From positions 124,001 through 188,000 of the forward strand of contig NZ_BCSW01000001.1 in NCBI RefSeq assembly GCF_001571065.1: a DNA stretch of 64,000 nucleotides, given 5' to 3'. The stretch's first letter is position 1. Each line of letters starts with the position of its first letter. Made by a program: the position numbers and the translations under genes. Shown here piece after piece: positions 17,546 to 25,262 of the stretch. The stretch comes from Dietzia cinnamea NBRC 102147 (GTDB lineage: Bacteria > Actinomycetota > Actinomycetes > Mycobacteriales > Mycobacteriaceae). The notes under the pieces were generated by a model. It worked only from the letters and a program-made list of their open reading frames with translations. It had not been told where the DNA came from and made no database searches.

Positions 17546-17935
17546 TCAGGCGCCGGCGATCGCGCGCAGCGCCGCGAGGTGGGACTCGTACGCCTTGCGC
17601 CCGTCCCGGCTCAGCGAGAGCCACGTGCGGGGCCGCTTGCCCACATAGCCCTTGCGGACCGTGACGTAGCCGGCCTTCTCCAACACGGCGACCTGTTTGG
17701 ACAGCGTCGAGTCGGTCACCTCGACCGCATCGCGGATCGTGGCGAACTCCGCGTCGTCGACGCCGGCCAGCGCCGCCACGATCGAGAAGCGGACCGGGGC
17801 GTGGATGACCTCGTCGAGACGATGCCGGGCGTGCCCCCCGGGCCGGCCCTGCCCATCCCGGCGGGAGCCCGCCCCCGGGGCGGAGCCCCCCGATGCGGCG
17901 GCGGTGCTCGTCGTCGTCACCTTCTCGTCCCTCAT
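17546..17935 (-). CDS. Winged-helix transcriptional regulator (MarR/ArsR-like)
   Basis: A 129 aa protein with a disordered Gly/Ala/Ser-rich N-terminus and a winged helix: HAPVRFSIVAALAG, DSTLSKQVAVLEKAGYVTVRKG, RTWLSLSRDGRKAYE. ATG 17935 overlaps the stop of the upstream membrane-protein gene as ATGA, so the two are translationally coupled. Pairing of such a regulator with a small membrane protein usually means autoregulation; candidate operator repeats lie at 18442-18472. It is convergent with the NRPS gene. Confidence 0.88.
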   Translation of the reverse strand: MRDEKVTTTSTAAASGGSAPGAGSRRDGQGRPGGHARHRLDEVIHAPVRFSIVAALAGVDDAEFATIRDAVEVTDSTLSKQVAVLEKAGYVTVRKGYVGKRPRTWLSLSRDGRKAYESHLAALRAIAGA

Positions 17936-18381
17936 CGCGCCGCACCTCGCCGGACGATGAGCGCGGCGGCCACCAGGCCGGGCAGCGCGACCAGAACCAC
18001 GCCGAGCGCGTACCACCAGGCGGTGAGGCCGATCGTGGTGCGGAGGACGTTCAGGGCGGTGACGACGACGAGGATCATCACGCCCGATCCCGCGATGCCC
18101 CACGTGTACGTCCGGCCCGAGCCCCGCGGGCTGGCGTTGATCGCTCGCCGCTGCCAGTAGATCGCCACGAACAGCAGGGCCACGTAGGGGATGAGCGCCC
18201 AGTTGGTGAACATGATCGCGATGGTGCCGACGCCCATGAGCACCGCGATCGCCGCGGCGAAGCCAGCGAAGACGCGGACGTCGTGGGCGGTGCTCACCGG
18301 CGGGCGCCCCTCCGCCTCGGCGAGCAGTCGGGCGGCCTCGGCGCGGTCGACCGGGTCGGTCGTGGGGTTCTCCGTGTTCAT
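17932..18381 (-). CDS. Four-helix membrane protein coupled to regulator
   Basis: A 149 aa protein with a cytoplasmic N-terminus (about 35 residues, acidic) and four predicted membrane helices: VFAGFAAAIAVLMGVGTIAI, NWALIPYVALLFVAIYW, GIAGSGVMILVVVTALNVL and WWYALGVVLVALPGLVAAALIV. No catalytic motif is seen. It is first gene of a two-gene operon with the winged-helix regulator (ATGA overlap). Function unknown. Confidence 0.82.
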   Translation of the reverse strand: MNTENPTTDPVDRAEAARLLAEAEGRPPVSTAHDVRVFAGFAAAIAVLMGVGTIAIMFTNWALIPYVALLFVAIYWQRRAINASPRGSGRTYTWGIAGSGVMILVVVTALNVLRTTIGLTAWWYALGVVLVALPGLVAAALIVRRGAAR

Positions 18382-18441
18382 GACGACACCCTTCTCGGCG
18401 GACCCCGACGGTGTTTCCCCCGAGGCGATGACTCGACTCTA

Positions 18442-18472
18442 GGCAACTACTTTCTCGTTTGGCAAGTACTTT
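18442..18472. promoter_or_regulatory. Paired operator-like direct repeats
   Basis: GGCAACTACTTT (18442-18453) and GGCAAGTACTTT (18461-18472) differ in one base and are 19 bp apart, about two helical turns. The second contains the perfect palindrome AAGTACTT (18464-18471). They lie 60-90 bp upstream of the membrane-protein/regulator operon and about 80 bp before the M1 peptidase start on the other strand, a natural place for an autoregulatory operator. Confidence 0.55.
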
Positions 18473-18551
18473 TCCGGGATCGGCCCGGGGTCAGGTCGGC
18501 GACAGCGGACAGGGCGGGCCCCACGAGGGGTCCTCTAGACTCGCGCAGGTC

Positions 18552-19946
18552 ATGGAATTGAAGGCAGCCAGCAAGGCACTCGCCGCCCGGATCGCACGCG
18601 ACCACGCCACCTCCGGCGACGATCCGGGCGACCCCTACCTGCCGACGGCCGGAAACCACGGCTACCGCGTCGCGCGCTACGAACTGGACCTCACCTACAA
18701 GATGAGCTCCAACAACCTCCGCGGCGAAGCCGTCATCACCGCGACCGCCACCGAGACGCTAGACACGGTCCGGCTCGACCTCTCCGCGCACCTGGACGTG
18801 TCCAAGGTGACGATCAACCGGGGCGGAGTCGCCCGTTTCTCCCGGCCCCGCGGCAAGCTCGCCGTCACGCTCGCCGAGCCGCTCGAGCCGGGCACCGAGT
18901 TCACGCTGACCATCCGCTACTCCGGCAATCCGCGGCCCATCCGCGGCACGTGGGGCGAGGTCGGTTGGGAGGAACTCACCGACGGGGCGCTCGTGGCCAA
19001 TCAGCCCAACGGCGCGGCCAGCTGGTTCCCCTGCGACGACCACCCCTCGTCCAAGGCGCCGTTCCGCATCCGCCTGACCACGGACTCCCCGTACCGGGCC
19101 GTCGTCACCGGCGCGCTGGTGGGCAAAAAGCGCAGCGGAAGCACGACCACCTGGGATTTCGACCTGCCCTACCCCACGTCCACCTACCTGGTCTCCATCA
19201 ACCTCGGTCGCTACGAACACCTGAAAGTGGGCGACGGCCCCGTCCCGGTCCACGCCTTCCTGCCCGCCGACCTCAAGCGCGGGTTCCGGCAGGCGTTCGC
19301 CCGGCAGACCGAGATGATCGACGTGTTCAGCGGACTGTTCGGCCCGTACCCGTTCGACGAGTACGCGGTCGTGGTCACCGACGACGAGCTCGAGATCCCA
19401 CTCGAGGCCATGGGGATGTCGACATTCGGCCGGGGCACCGCCGAGTCCGGTGACCGCGACGAGCGGCTGATCGCCCACGAACTGGCCCACCAGTGGTTCG
19501 GCAACGCCGTCACCGCCGCGCAGTGGAAGCACATCTGGCTGCACGAGGGCTTCGCGTGCTACGCCGAATGGCTGTGGACCGAGTTCTCCGGCGGTGCCGA
19601 TGCCGGCAGCCACGCCCTGCGCTACTACTCGAAGCTGCAGGGCTCCCCGCAGGACATCCTGTTGGCGGACCCCGGGCCGAAGGACATGTTCGACGACCGG
19701 GTCTACAAGCGCGGTGCACTGACCCTGCACGCCCTGCGCCAGACCGTCGGCGACACCGCGTTCTTCGACCTCCTCCGGGCGTGGGTGGCCACCTATTCCG
19801 GAAAAACCGCCACCACGGACGACTTCCTCCGCCTGGCCGCCGACCACTCCCCCGTCGACCTGCAGCCCCTGTGGGACGCCTGGTTGTTCTCCGAGCCACT
19901 GCCGCCGACCCTCGGCAGGCCCCATGACCACCCCGGCCGCCGCTGA
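18552..19946 (+). CDS. M1-family zinc aminopeptidase
   Basis: A 464 aa metallopeptidase that removes N-terminal residues from peptides. Zinc ligands are His309 and His313 in HELAHQWFG and Glu332 in LHEGFACYAEW (HExxH-x18-E). The exopeptidase GAMEN motif is degenerate, LEAMGMS near 284-290. It is short compared with PepN (about 850 aa), lacking the large C-terminal domain, as in the mycobacterial small M1 enzymes. ATG 18552 is preferred over open frame from 18459. No signal peptide is visible, so it is probably cytoplasmic. Its 3' end overlaps the start of the flippase gene by 23 bp. Confidence 0.92.
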   Translation: MELKAASKALAARIARDHATSGDDPGDPYLPTAGNHGYRVARYELDLTYKMSSNNLRGEAVITATATETLDTVRLDLSAHLDVSKVTINRGGVARFSRPRGKLAVTLAEPLEPGTEFTLTIRYSGNPRPIRGTWGEVGWEELTDGALVANQPNGAASWFPCDDHPSSKAPFRIRLTTDSPYRAVVTGALVGKKRSGSTTTWDFDLPYPTSTYLVSINLGRYEHLKVGDGPVPVHAFLPADLKRGFRQAFARQTEMIDVFSGLFGPYPFDEYAVVVTDDELEIPLEAMGMSTFGRGTAESGDRDERLIAHELAHQWFGNAVTAAQWKHIWLHEGFACYAEWLWTEFSGGADAGSHALRYYSKLQGSPQDILLADPGPKDMFDDRVYKRGALTLHALRQTVGDTAFFDLLRAWVATYSGKTATTDDFLRLAADHSPVDLQPLWDAWLFSEPLPPTLGRPHDHPGRR

Positions 19947-21261
19947 GGCCGAGCCCGGCGCCGCGCCGGGGGCCGCGGGCGGCATGCGGGCGCTGACCCT
20001 CGCGACCGTGTTCGCCGCAACCTCGGGGTACCTGGTGATGCTCATCGCCGGCCGAGCGCTCGGGCCCGCCGACTACCCGCTCTTCGCGACCTACTGGGGC
20101 GCGTTCTTCGCCCTCGGCGGCGTGGCGAACGGGCTCATGCAGGAGGCCACGCGGGCCGTCCGGTCGGCGCGGGAGGGAGCCGGCCGCGAGACCAGCGGCG
20201 GGGCCGCGGTCACCGGTGGAGGGGCCGCGGTGGCGACCACGCCGCGGGGCGCCGTGCGGCTGCTGCCCGCCGGCCTCGCCCTCGGCCTGATTCTCGCCGC
20301 CGCGGTCGCGGTGAGCGCACCCCTGTGGCCATCGCTGGGCCTGCCCACCTTCTCCGGCGCGGGGGTGGCGATCATGGCGTTCGGCATCCTCGGCTTCACG
20401 CTCCAGGCCGCCACCGCCGGCGCCCTCTCCGGCACCGAGCGGTGGGGGCTGTACGCGGTCCTGCTCACGGTCGACGCCGCGCTGCGGTTGGCCGTCGCCG
20501 GCATCGCATGGTGGCTCGGCGACGCCGGAATCGGGTTCGCGGTGGCCACCGTCGCCGGCGCGGTGACCTGGGCCGTGCTCATCGCCGTCTCCCCGGGCAC
20601 CCGCACCGCGCTGCGCTCCGCCGTCGACGCCGGACACCGACGCTTCTGGCGCAACACCGCCACCGCGATGCTCGCCTCCGCGGGCACCTCCGCCCTGGTC
20701 ACCGGCTTCCCGCTGTTCGTCACCGCGACCGTCCGCGACTCCGATCCCGCCCCGCTCGTCGGGGCCGTCATCCTGGCCATCACCCTCACCCGCGCCCCGC
20801 TGCTCGTGCCGCTGACCAGCTTCCAGAGCGCGATCATCGTCTACTTCGTCGAGCGCCGCGCCCGGGGACCGCGGTCGCTGGCCGCGCCGCTCCTCCTGGT
20901 CACCGCGGTCGGCGTCGTCGGCGCGGGCGCCGCGTGGCTCATCGGCCCGTGGCTGATCCGCGTGTTGTTCGGCGGCGACTTCGAGCTGCCCGGCGCCGTC
21001 CTCGCCGCCCTCACCGCCGCCTCCGTCGGTACGGCCGCACTCATGGTCACCGGGAATGCCGCCCTCGCCTTTGACCGCCATCTGCTCTACAACGCCGGCT
21101 GGTGGGTCGCGGTGATCGCGGCGGCGGCGCTGCTGGTGGCCGTCCCCGGCCCACTCGACGTGCGCGCGGCGGTCGCGTTGCTCGCCGGGCCAGGCATCGG
21201 GGTCGCACTCCACGTGGTGGGCCTGATCGTGGCGGCGCGGCGACACGGAGCGGCCGCATGA
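19924..21261 (+). CDS. Polysaccharide flippase-like multi-pass membrane protein (Wzx/MOP type)
   Basis: A 445 aa protein with about 12-14 hydrophobic segments and no catalytic motif, starting with a low-complexity tail, then LTLATVFAATSGYLVMLIAGRALGPADY, the opening typical of MOP-superfamily lipid-linked saccharide flippases. It resembles the Rv3630 membrane protein of M. tuberculosis by position and length. It overlaps the M1 peptidase gene upstream (23 bp) and aftA downstream (ATGA). Context suggests transport of a lipid-linked cell-wall saccharide; the substrate is unknown. Confidence 0.8.
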   Translation: MTTPAAAEAEPGAAPGAAGGMRALTLATVFAATSGYLVMLIAGRALGPADYPLFATYWGAFFALGGVANGLMQEATRAVRSAREGAGRETSGGAAVTGGGAAVATTPRGAVRLLPAGLALGLILAAAVAVSAPLWPSLGLPTFSGAGVAIMAFGILGFTLQAATAGALSGTERWGLYAVLLTVDAALRLAVAGIAWWLGDAGIGFAVATVAGAVTWAVLIAVSPGTRTALRSAVDAGHRRFWRNTATAMLASAGTSALVTGFPLFVTATVRDSDPAPLVGAVILAITLTRAPLLVPLTSFQSAIIVYFVERRARGPRSLAAPLLLVTAVGVVGAGAAWLIGPWLIRVLFGGDFELPGAVLAALTAASVGTAALMVTGNAALAFDRHLLYNAGWWVAVIAAAALLVAVPGPLDVRAAVALLAGPGIGVALHVVGLIVAARRHGAAA

Positions 21262-23261
21262 CCGAGCTGCGTCCCCTGGTCCGCCGCGGCGCCGAGCTTC
21301 TCGCCGCGCTCCTGGTGGCCGGGCTCGTCGGGGCCGCGACCTACCTCGCCATCGACTCCCTGCCGTTCGCCGAGCCCAGTTGGCTGCCCGAGACGTTCGG
21401 CGGAACGCTCGCCGCGCTGGTCGTCATCGCGGCCGGATGGCTGCTGCTCCGCCGCTCGACCGGCCCCCGGACCCTGTGGGCACTGGGCACGGTCGGCCCC
21501 GCGTTCCTCGCGTCCTCCCACCTGAGCCTCCTCCTGAACGGCACCCCCCACTACCTCTTCGGCCTGGGTGGCGATCAGCTCAACCGCGTCGCCTACGTCA
21601 CCCGCTTCGCCGACTCCCCCGCGATCGCCGACCCCTTCTACGCCGACGCCGCGCCGTTCTATCCGCCGCAGTGGTTCTGGGTGGGCGGGCGCCTCGCGGC
21701 CATGGCCGGAGTCGAGGGGTGGACTTTCTACAAGCCGTACGCGATCCTCACCATGGCCATCGCCGGCGCGATCGCGTTCGTGGCCTGGCGCTGGCTCGTC
21801 CCCGCCCGGCTGGCCGTCCTGTTCGGCCTCGCCACCTCCGTGATCGGTGGTCACACCAACGCCTACGAGCCGTACTCGTGGATCCTCATCTGCCTGCTCC
21901 CGCAGGTCGTGGTGGCGACGTTCCTGCTCTGCGCGCGCGCCGCCGCGGCCCGGGCGGAGACCTCGGCAGACCGCCGGCCCACGTGGCCGCTGGTCATGAC
22001 CATCGGGGTCTACCTCGGCTGGGCCGCCCTCGGGTACACGCTCATCGCGGGTTTCGCCGCGCTGATGGTGGGCCTCGTCGTCGTCCTCCACGCCTGGTAC
22101 CACCGCGCCGACCGCGCCGTGGTCGGGGCACTGCTCGGCCGACTCGCGGCGATGGCGGCGATCTCCGCGGCGATCGCGTTGGTGTTCTGGCACCGCTACC
22201 TGCTCGCCGTGCTCGGCGGGGCGGAGACCGAACCGTCGGTGGCCAACGATTTCGCGCCCGAGGTGGCGTCGCGGTGGCCGCTGCCGATGTTCGAGCCGTC
22301 CGCGGCCGGGTTGTTGTGTCTCGTCGGGGCGGTGTGGCTGGTCGTCACCGTGTGGCCCGGTGGCGCCGGGGCGGCGACCGCGCGTGCGGCGGAGTCGATG
22401 CGGGCGCGAGTCGGCGCCGACACCGCGGCCGGCCACGAAGTCGGCGCCGGCACCGACACAGACACCGCGCTCCGTGACACCGGACCGCTCCCCTCCTCCG
22501 GGCGCCGGCTCGTGCTGGCGCGGGCGCTCGCACTGACCGTGGTCGCCGCCCTCGGCTGGTACGTCCTGTCCGGCTTGCGTGCGGTCACCGGGAGCACGCT
22601 GCTGCCGTTCCGCATGATCCCCGTCGTGACCCTGGCGCTCGCGCTGGCGGGGATCGTCGGCGCGCTCACCCTGGCTCGGTGGGCGATCCGCACCTCCCCC
22701 GGGCCGTCCCGCGGGCGGGTGACCGCGGCCGCGGTGGTGGTGGCCGGGCTCGCCGCCGTTCAGCTGGTGCAGCACGTCTCCGACGAGGACGCGCACTTCG
22801 CCGCGGTGGCGCGGGAGAACCCCGGGGTGCCGCACGACGTCCTGGGGGCGATCGATGAGATGACCGACGATCGCACGCCGTCCGACCTGGTGGTGTTGAC
22901 CGCGGACCCGTCGCTCTACGCGTACCGGCCCTTCCACACGTTCCAGGCCCCGGCGCAGGCGTATGCGACCCCGGCGGGCCGGTACGAAGCGCGGCTCGAC
23001 GAGATCCGCCGCTGGTCCGACACCGACTCGCCGGGCGAGCTGACCGCGGCGATCGACTCGAGCTCGTTCCGCGGACCCGACGTGCTGGTGCTGGACCGGG
23101 AGGGCTCCCGGCGGTGGATCTTCCCGGCCATGGTCAACGTGATGCCGCAGAGCCAGAACAATGTGCGGGAGGAGATCGTGTTCGTTCCTCGCCAGTTCGA
23201 CGACCCCGCGCTGTTCGACGTCCGCGAGGTGGGGTCCCGGATGGTGATCGTCCGGCGCTGA
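21258..23261 (+). CDS. aftA: Galactan 5-O-arabinofuranosyltransferase AftA (GT85)
   Basis: Membrane enzyme of 667 aa that adds the first arabinofuranose from decaprenyl-phosphoarabinose to galactan, priming arabinogalactan. About 11-13 N-terminal helices precede a C-terminal periplasmic domain of about 190 residues. The loop LGGDQLNRVAYVTRFADSP, then DPFYADAAPFYPPQWFW, is the GT85 signature, with the acidic residue of GDQ expected in the active site. ATG 21258 overlaps the flippase stop as ATGA. The gene shows the organism has a mycobacterial-type arabinogalactan. In mycobacteria aftA lies in the emb region, so its place here is different. Confidence 0.9.
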   Translation: MTELRPLVRRGAELLAALLVAGLVGAATYLAIDSLPFAEPSWLPETFGGTLAALVVIAAGWLLLRRSTGPRTLWALGTVGPAFLASSHLSLLLNGTPHYLFGLGGDQLNRVAYVTRFADSPAIADPFYADAAPFYPPQWFWVGGRLAAMAGVEGWTFYKPYAILTMAIAGAIAFVAWRWLVPARLAVLFGLATSVIGGHTNAYEPYSWILICLLPQVVVATFLLCARAAAARAETSADRRPTWPLVMTIGVYLGWAALGYTLIAGFAALMVGLVVVLHAWYHRADRAVVGALLGRLAAMAAISAAIALVFWHRYLLAVLGGAETEPSVANDFAPEVASRWPLPMFEPSAAGLLCLVGAVWLVVTVWPGGAGAATARAAESMRARVGADTAAGHEVGAGTDTDTALRDTGPLPSSGRRLVLARALALTVVAALGWYVLSGLRAVTGSTLLPFRMIPVVTLALALAGIVGALTLARWAIRTSPGPSRGRVTAAAVVVAGLAAVQLVQHVSDEDAHFAAVARENPGVPHDVLGAIDEMTDDRTPSDLVVLTADPSLYAYRPFHTFQAPAQAYATPAGRYEARLDEIRRWSDTDSPGELTAAIDSSSFRGPDVLVLDREGSRRWIFPAMVNVMPQSQNNVREEIVFVPRQFDDPALFDVREVGSRMVIVRR

Positions 23262-23335
23262 CCCGGTTCCTCGGCGCCCGGGCCGCGAAGCCGGGCGAGG
23301 CGGCGCAGGCGGAGCCGACCCTCCGACTCGCGGGG

Positions 23336-24712
23336 TCATGCTGCGGCCTCGGCGCCGTGCAGGTGTTGCGCGATCGCTGTGTCGAGCTCGTGTAGGAGTG
23401 CGAACGGCAGGATAGGCGCGTCGAGTGGTGTCAGTGGTGGTGGGCCGGGTTTGGGTGGGGGTGGGTTGGTCGCTCGGGGGGTTGCGGGTGGTGGGGTCCA
23501 TCTGACGCCTTGGGGTGCGGTGGGGTCTGGGGTGGTGGTCCAGCCGGTGTTGTGGATCATGGCGTGGCAGTCGCCGCTGGCCAGGGCGAGTTCGTCGATG
23601 TTGGTCAGGCCGCCGGCGGCCCAGGGTGTGCCGGCGTGGTGGGCTTGGCTGTGGCGGGCGTCTTGGTCGCAGTCGGGGTGGGTGCAGCCGCCGTAGGCGG
23701 CGAACAGGGCCAGGCGTTGGTAGCGGGAGGCGGTGCGGCGGCTGCGGTAGAGCTTGAGGTCGACTTCCTGGTCGCACAGGGCGAGGAACCAGTGGGTGCC
23801 GGCGGCCATGGCGATGGCCTGGTCGACGGGTACGCGGATGCCGCCGTCGGTGTGGCCGCACCCGGCCAGGGTGGCCAGTTGGTCGAGGTCGATGCGCACG
23901 ACGATCGCCGCGGCCGCGCCGGTCCTCGTGGCGTCGGTGTTCAGGGCGAGGGTCAGGGCGTGGACGAGGGCGTCGTGCATGCGTTGACCGTCGCTGCGGG
24001 TGTCTTTTTCGTCGGGGTCGGGCCACAGGCGTCCGGGTTGGGCCCAGCGGGCGTGGACTTCGCGCATCAGGGCGGCCAGTTGGGGGTCCATGGTCATCGA
24101 AGCCCGGGCCATCAGGTCCAGTCCTTGGCCGGAGCAGGTGACCGAGCGGCGCCGGGCCCGTTCGCCGGCGCCGCGTTGGGTGCGGCCCGGATCGATCTGG
24201 TCCAACAGGCGGTGGGCGTGTTCCTGCAGGCGGCGGGTCGTGGCCTGTTCGGCGGCCAGGGCGATCAGCTCGGCTTCGAGGCGGCCGCGTTCGTCGTCGT
24301 CGACCTCGTCGGGCAGGGCGGCCAGGGTGGCGTTGATGATCTTCAGGTGCCCGGCGGAGATCGTCCCGGCGGCGGAGGCGTGCATGCGGGCGGTGTCGGC
24401 GATCGAGGAGTCCTCGAGGCGACCGCGGGCCTCCCCGGGGGCCAGGCCCAGGCCGCCGGTGAGCATCTGCCGTTCGTTGATGTAGCCCACCTGCCTGGCG
24501 GTACCGGAGGCGCGGGCAGCGGCCAGCACGCGCGCCTGGGTGGCACGCAACCGGCGGTGGGCCTGCTCCAGCGCGACCACCTCGGCGTGCAGCTCGGCGG
24601 CCGGGACCGCGGACCAGTCCCGGGCCAGGTGCGCGTCGAGCGCGCGCAGCACGGAGGTCAGCTCCTCGCCCGGGGCGGCCGCTGCGCTGGCACCTCTCAC
24701 CGTGTCGCTCAT
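23336..24712 (-). CDS. DUF222 / HNH endonuclease domain protein (13E12 repeat family)
   Basis: A 458 aa protein. The N-terminal two thirds is DUF222 (alpha-helical; LRATQARVLAAARASGTARQ, then VGYINERQ). The C-terminal part has an HNH-like nuclease motif: CTHPDCDQDARHSQAHH, later GGLTNIDELALASGDCHAMIH. This layout is the 13E12 family, present in many copies in actinobacteria and thought to behave like a mobile or selfish nuclease gene. The end is proline-rich. ATG 24712 is used; GTG 24742 is possible. No regulatory partner is seen. Confidence 0.88.
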   Translation of the reverse strand: MSDTVRGASAAAAPGEELTSVLRALDAHLARDWSAVPAAELHAEVVALEQAHRRLRATQARVLAAARASGTARQVGYINERQMLTGGLGLAPGEARGRLEDSSIADTARMHASAAGTISAGHLKIINATLAALPDEVDDDERGRLEAELIALAAEQATTRRLQEHAHRLLDQIDPGRTQRGAGERARRRSVTCSGQGLDLMARASMTMDPQLAALMREVHARWAQPGRLWPDPDEKDTRSDGQRMHDALVHALTLALNTDATRTGAAAAIVVRIDLDQLATLAGCGHTDGGIRVPVDQAIAMAAGTHWFLALCDQEVDLKLYRSRRTASRYQRLALFAAYGGCTHPDCDQDARHSQAHHAGTPWAAGGLTNIDELALASGDCHAMIHNTGWTTTPDPTAPQGVRWTPPPATPRATNPPPPKPGPPPLTPLDAPILPFALLHELDTAIAQHLHGAEAAA

Positions 24713-24773
24713 GCGTTCGATTAGATCATCCGGGTACGACACGAACCCGTCACCGCAGGTCAGCGCGGTTGGG

Positions 24774-25241
24774 CTAGTCGACTCCGCTAACCGCCTCAGC
24801 CGGCTCGTCGCCTGGGACCGGGACTGCTTCTCCGCGGGCCGACCTGAACAAGTGGAAGTGCATGGACGCCATCAGTGCGAGCGGGAGCACTGCCGCGAGA
24901 GACCACTCCGACGAAGTGGAGATCGCGAACACGGCAGTGGCGATCAGGCCGTAGCCCGTGACCAGCGCAGACAGGACTGTGAGCGGCGATCGCTTCCACC
25001 GCCCCACACCTCGCCCGCGCGAGATCAGCCATCCGCCCATCAGCGCGGCGCCGTAAAGGGCGAGCAGACTGCACGTGAGCAGGATGTACTCCTGCGGTAG
25101 CTCGCGCGGCGTCGGCCCATTCCCGAGCGGCGAGGCAGCGGACCACGCGAGCCAGGACCCCCACAGTCCTAATAGAAGGGTGACCGCCACGCTGGCGGCC
25201 CAGTTCGCTGTTGAAGACCCACCCGTCTGACCGGCTGCCAT
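24774..25241 (-). CDS. Hypothetical four-helix membrane protein
   Basis: A 155 aa protein with four hydrophobic helices (VAVTLLLGLWGSWLAW, LLTCSLLALYGAALMGGWLI, LSALVTGYGLIATAVFA and AAVLPLALMASMHFHLF) and an acidic C-terminal tail. GAGGAAAGG lies about 7 bases before ATG 25241. The left end of the IS1380 element begins only 22 bp upstream of the start codon, so the native promoter has been displaced. Function is not recognised. Confidence 0.72.
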   Translation of the reverse strand: MAAGQTGGSSTANWAASVAVTLLLGLWGSWLAWSAASPLGNGPTPRELPQEYILLTCSLLALYGAALMGGWLISRGRGVGRWKRSPLTVLSALVTGYGLIATAVFAISTSSEWSLAAVLPLALMASMHFHLFRSARGEAVPVPGDEPAEAVSGVD

Positions 25242-25262
25242 GACGATTCCTTTCCTCGGCTG

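Noticed and set aside
14293-17664. 1123 aa open frame over the NRPS gene
   Set aside because: Low-complexity Arg/Ala/Gly composition; the frame at 13649-17530 has all NRPS motifs, so this is a shadow.
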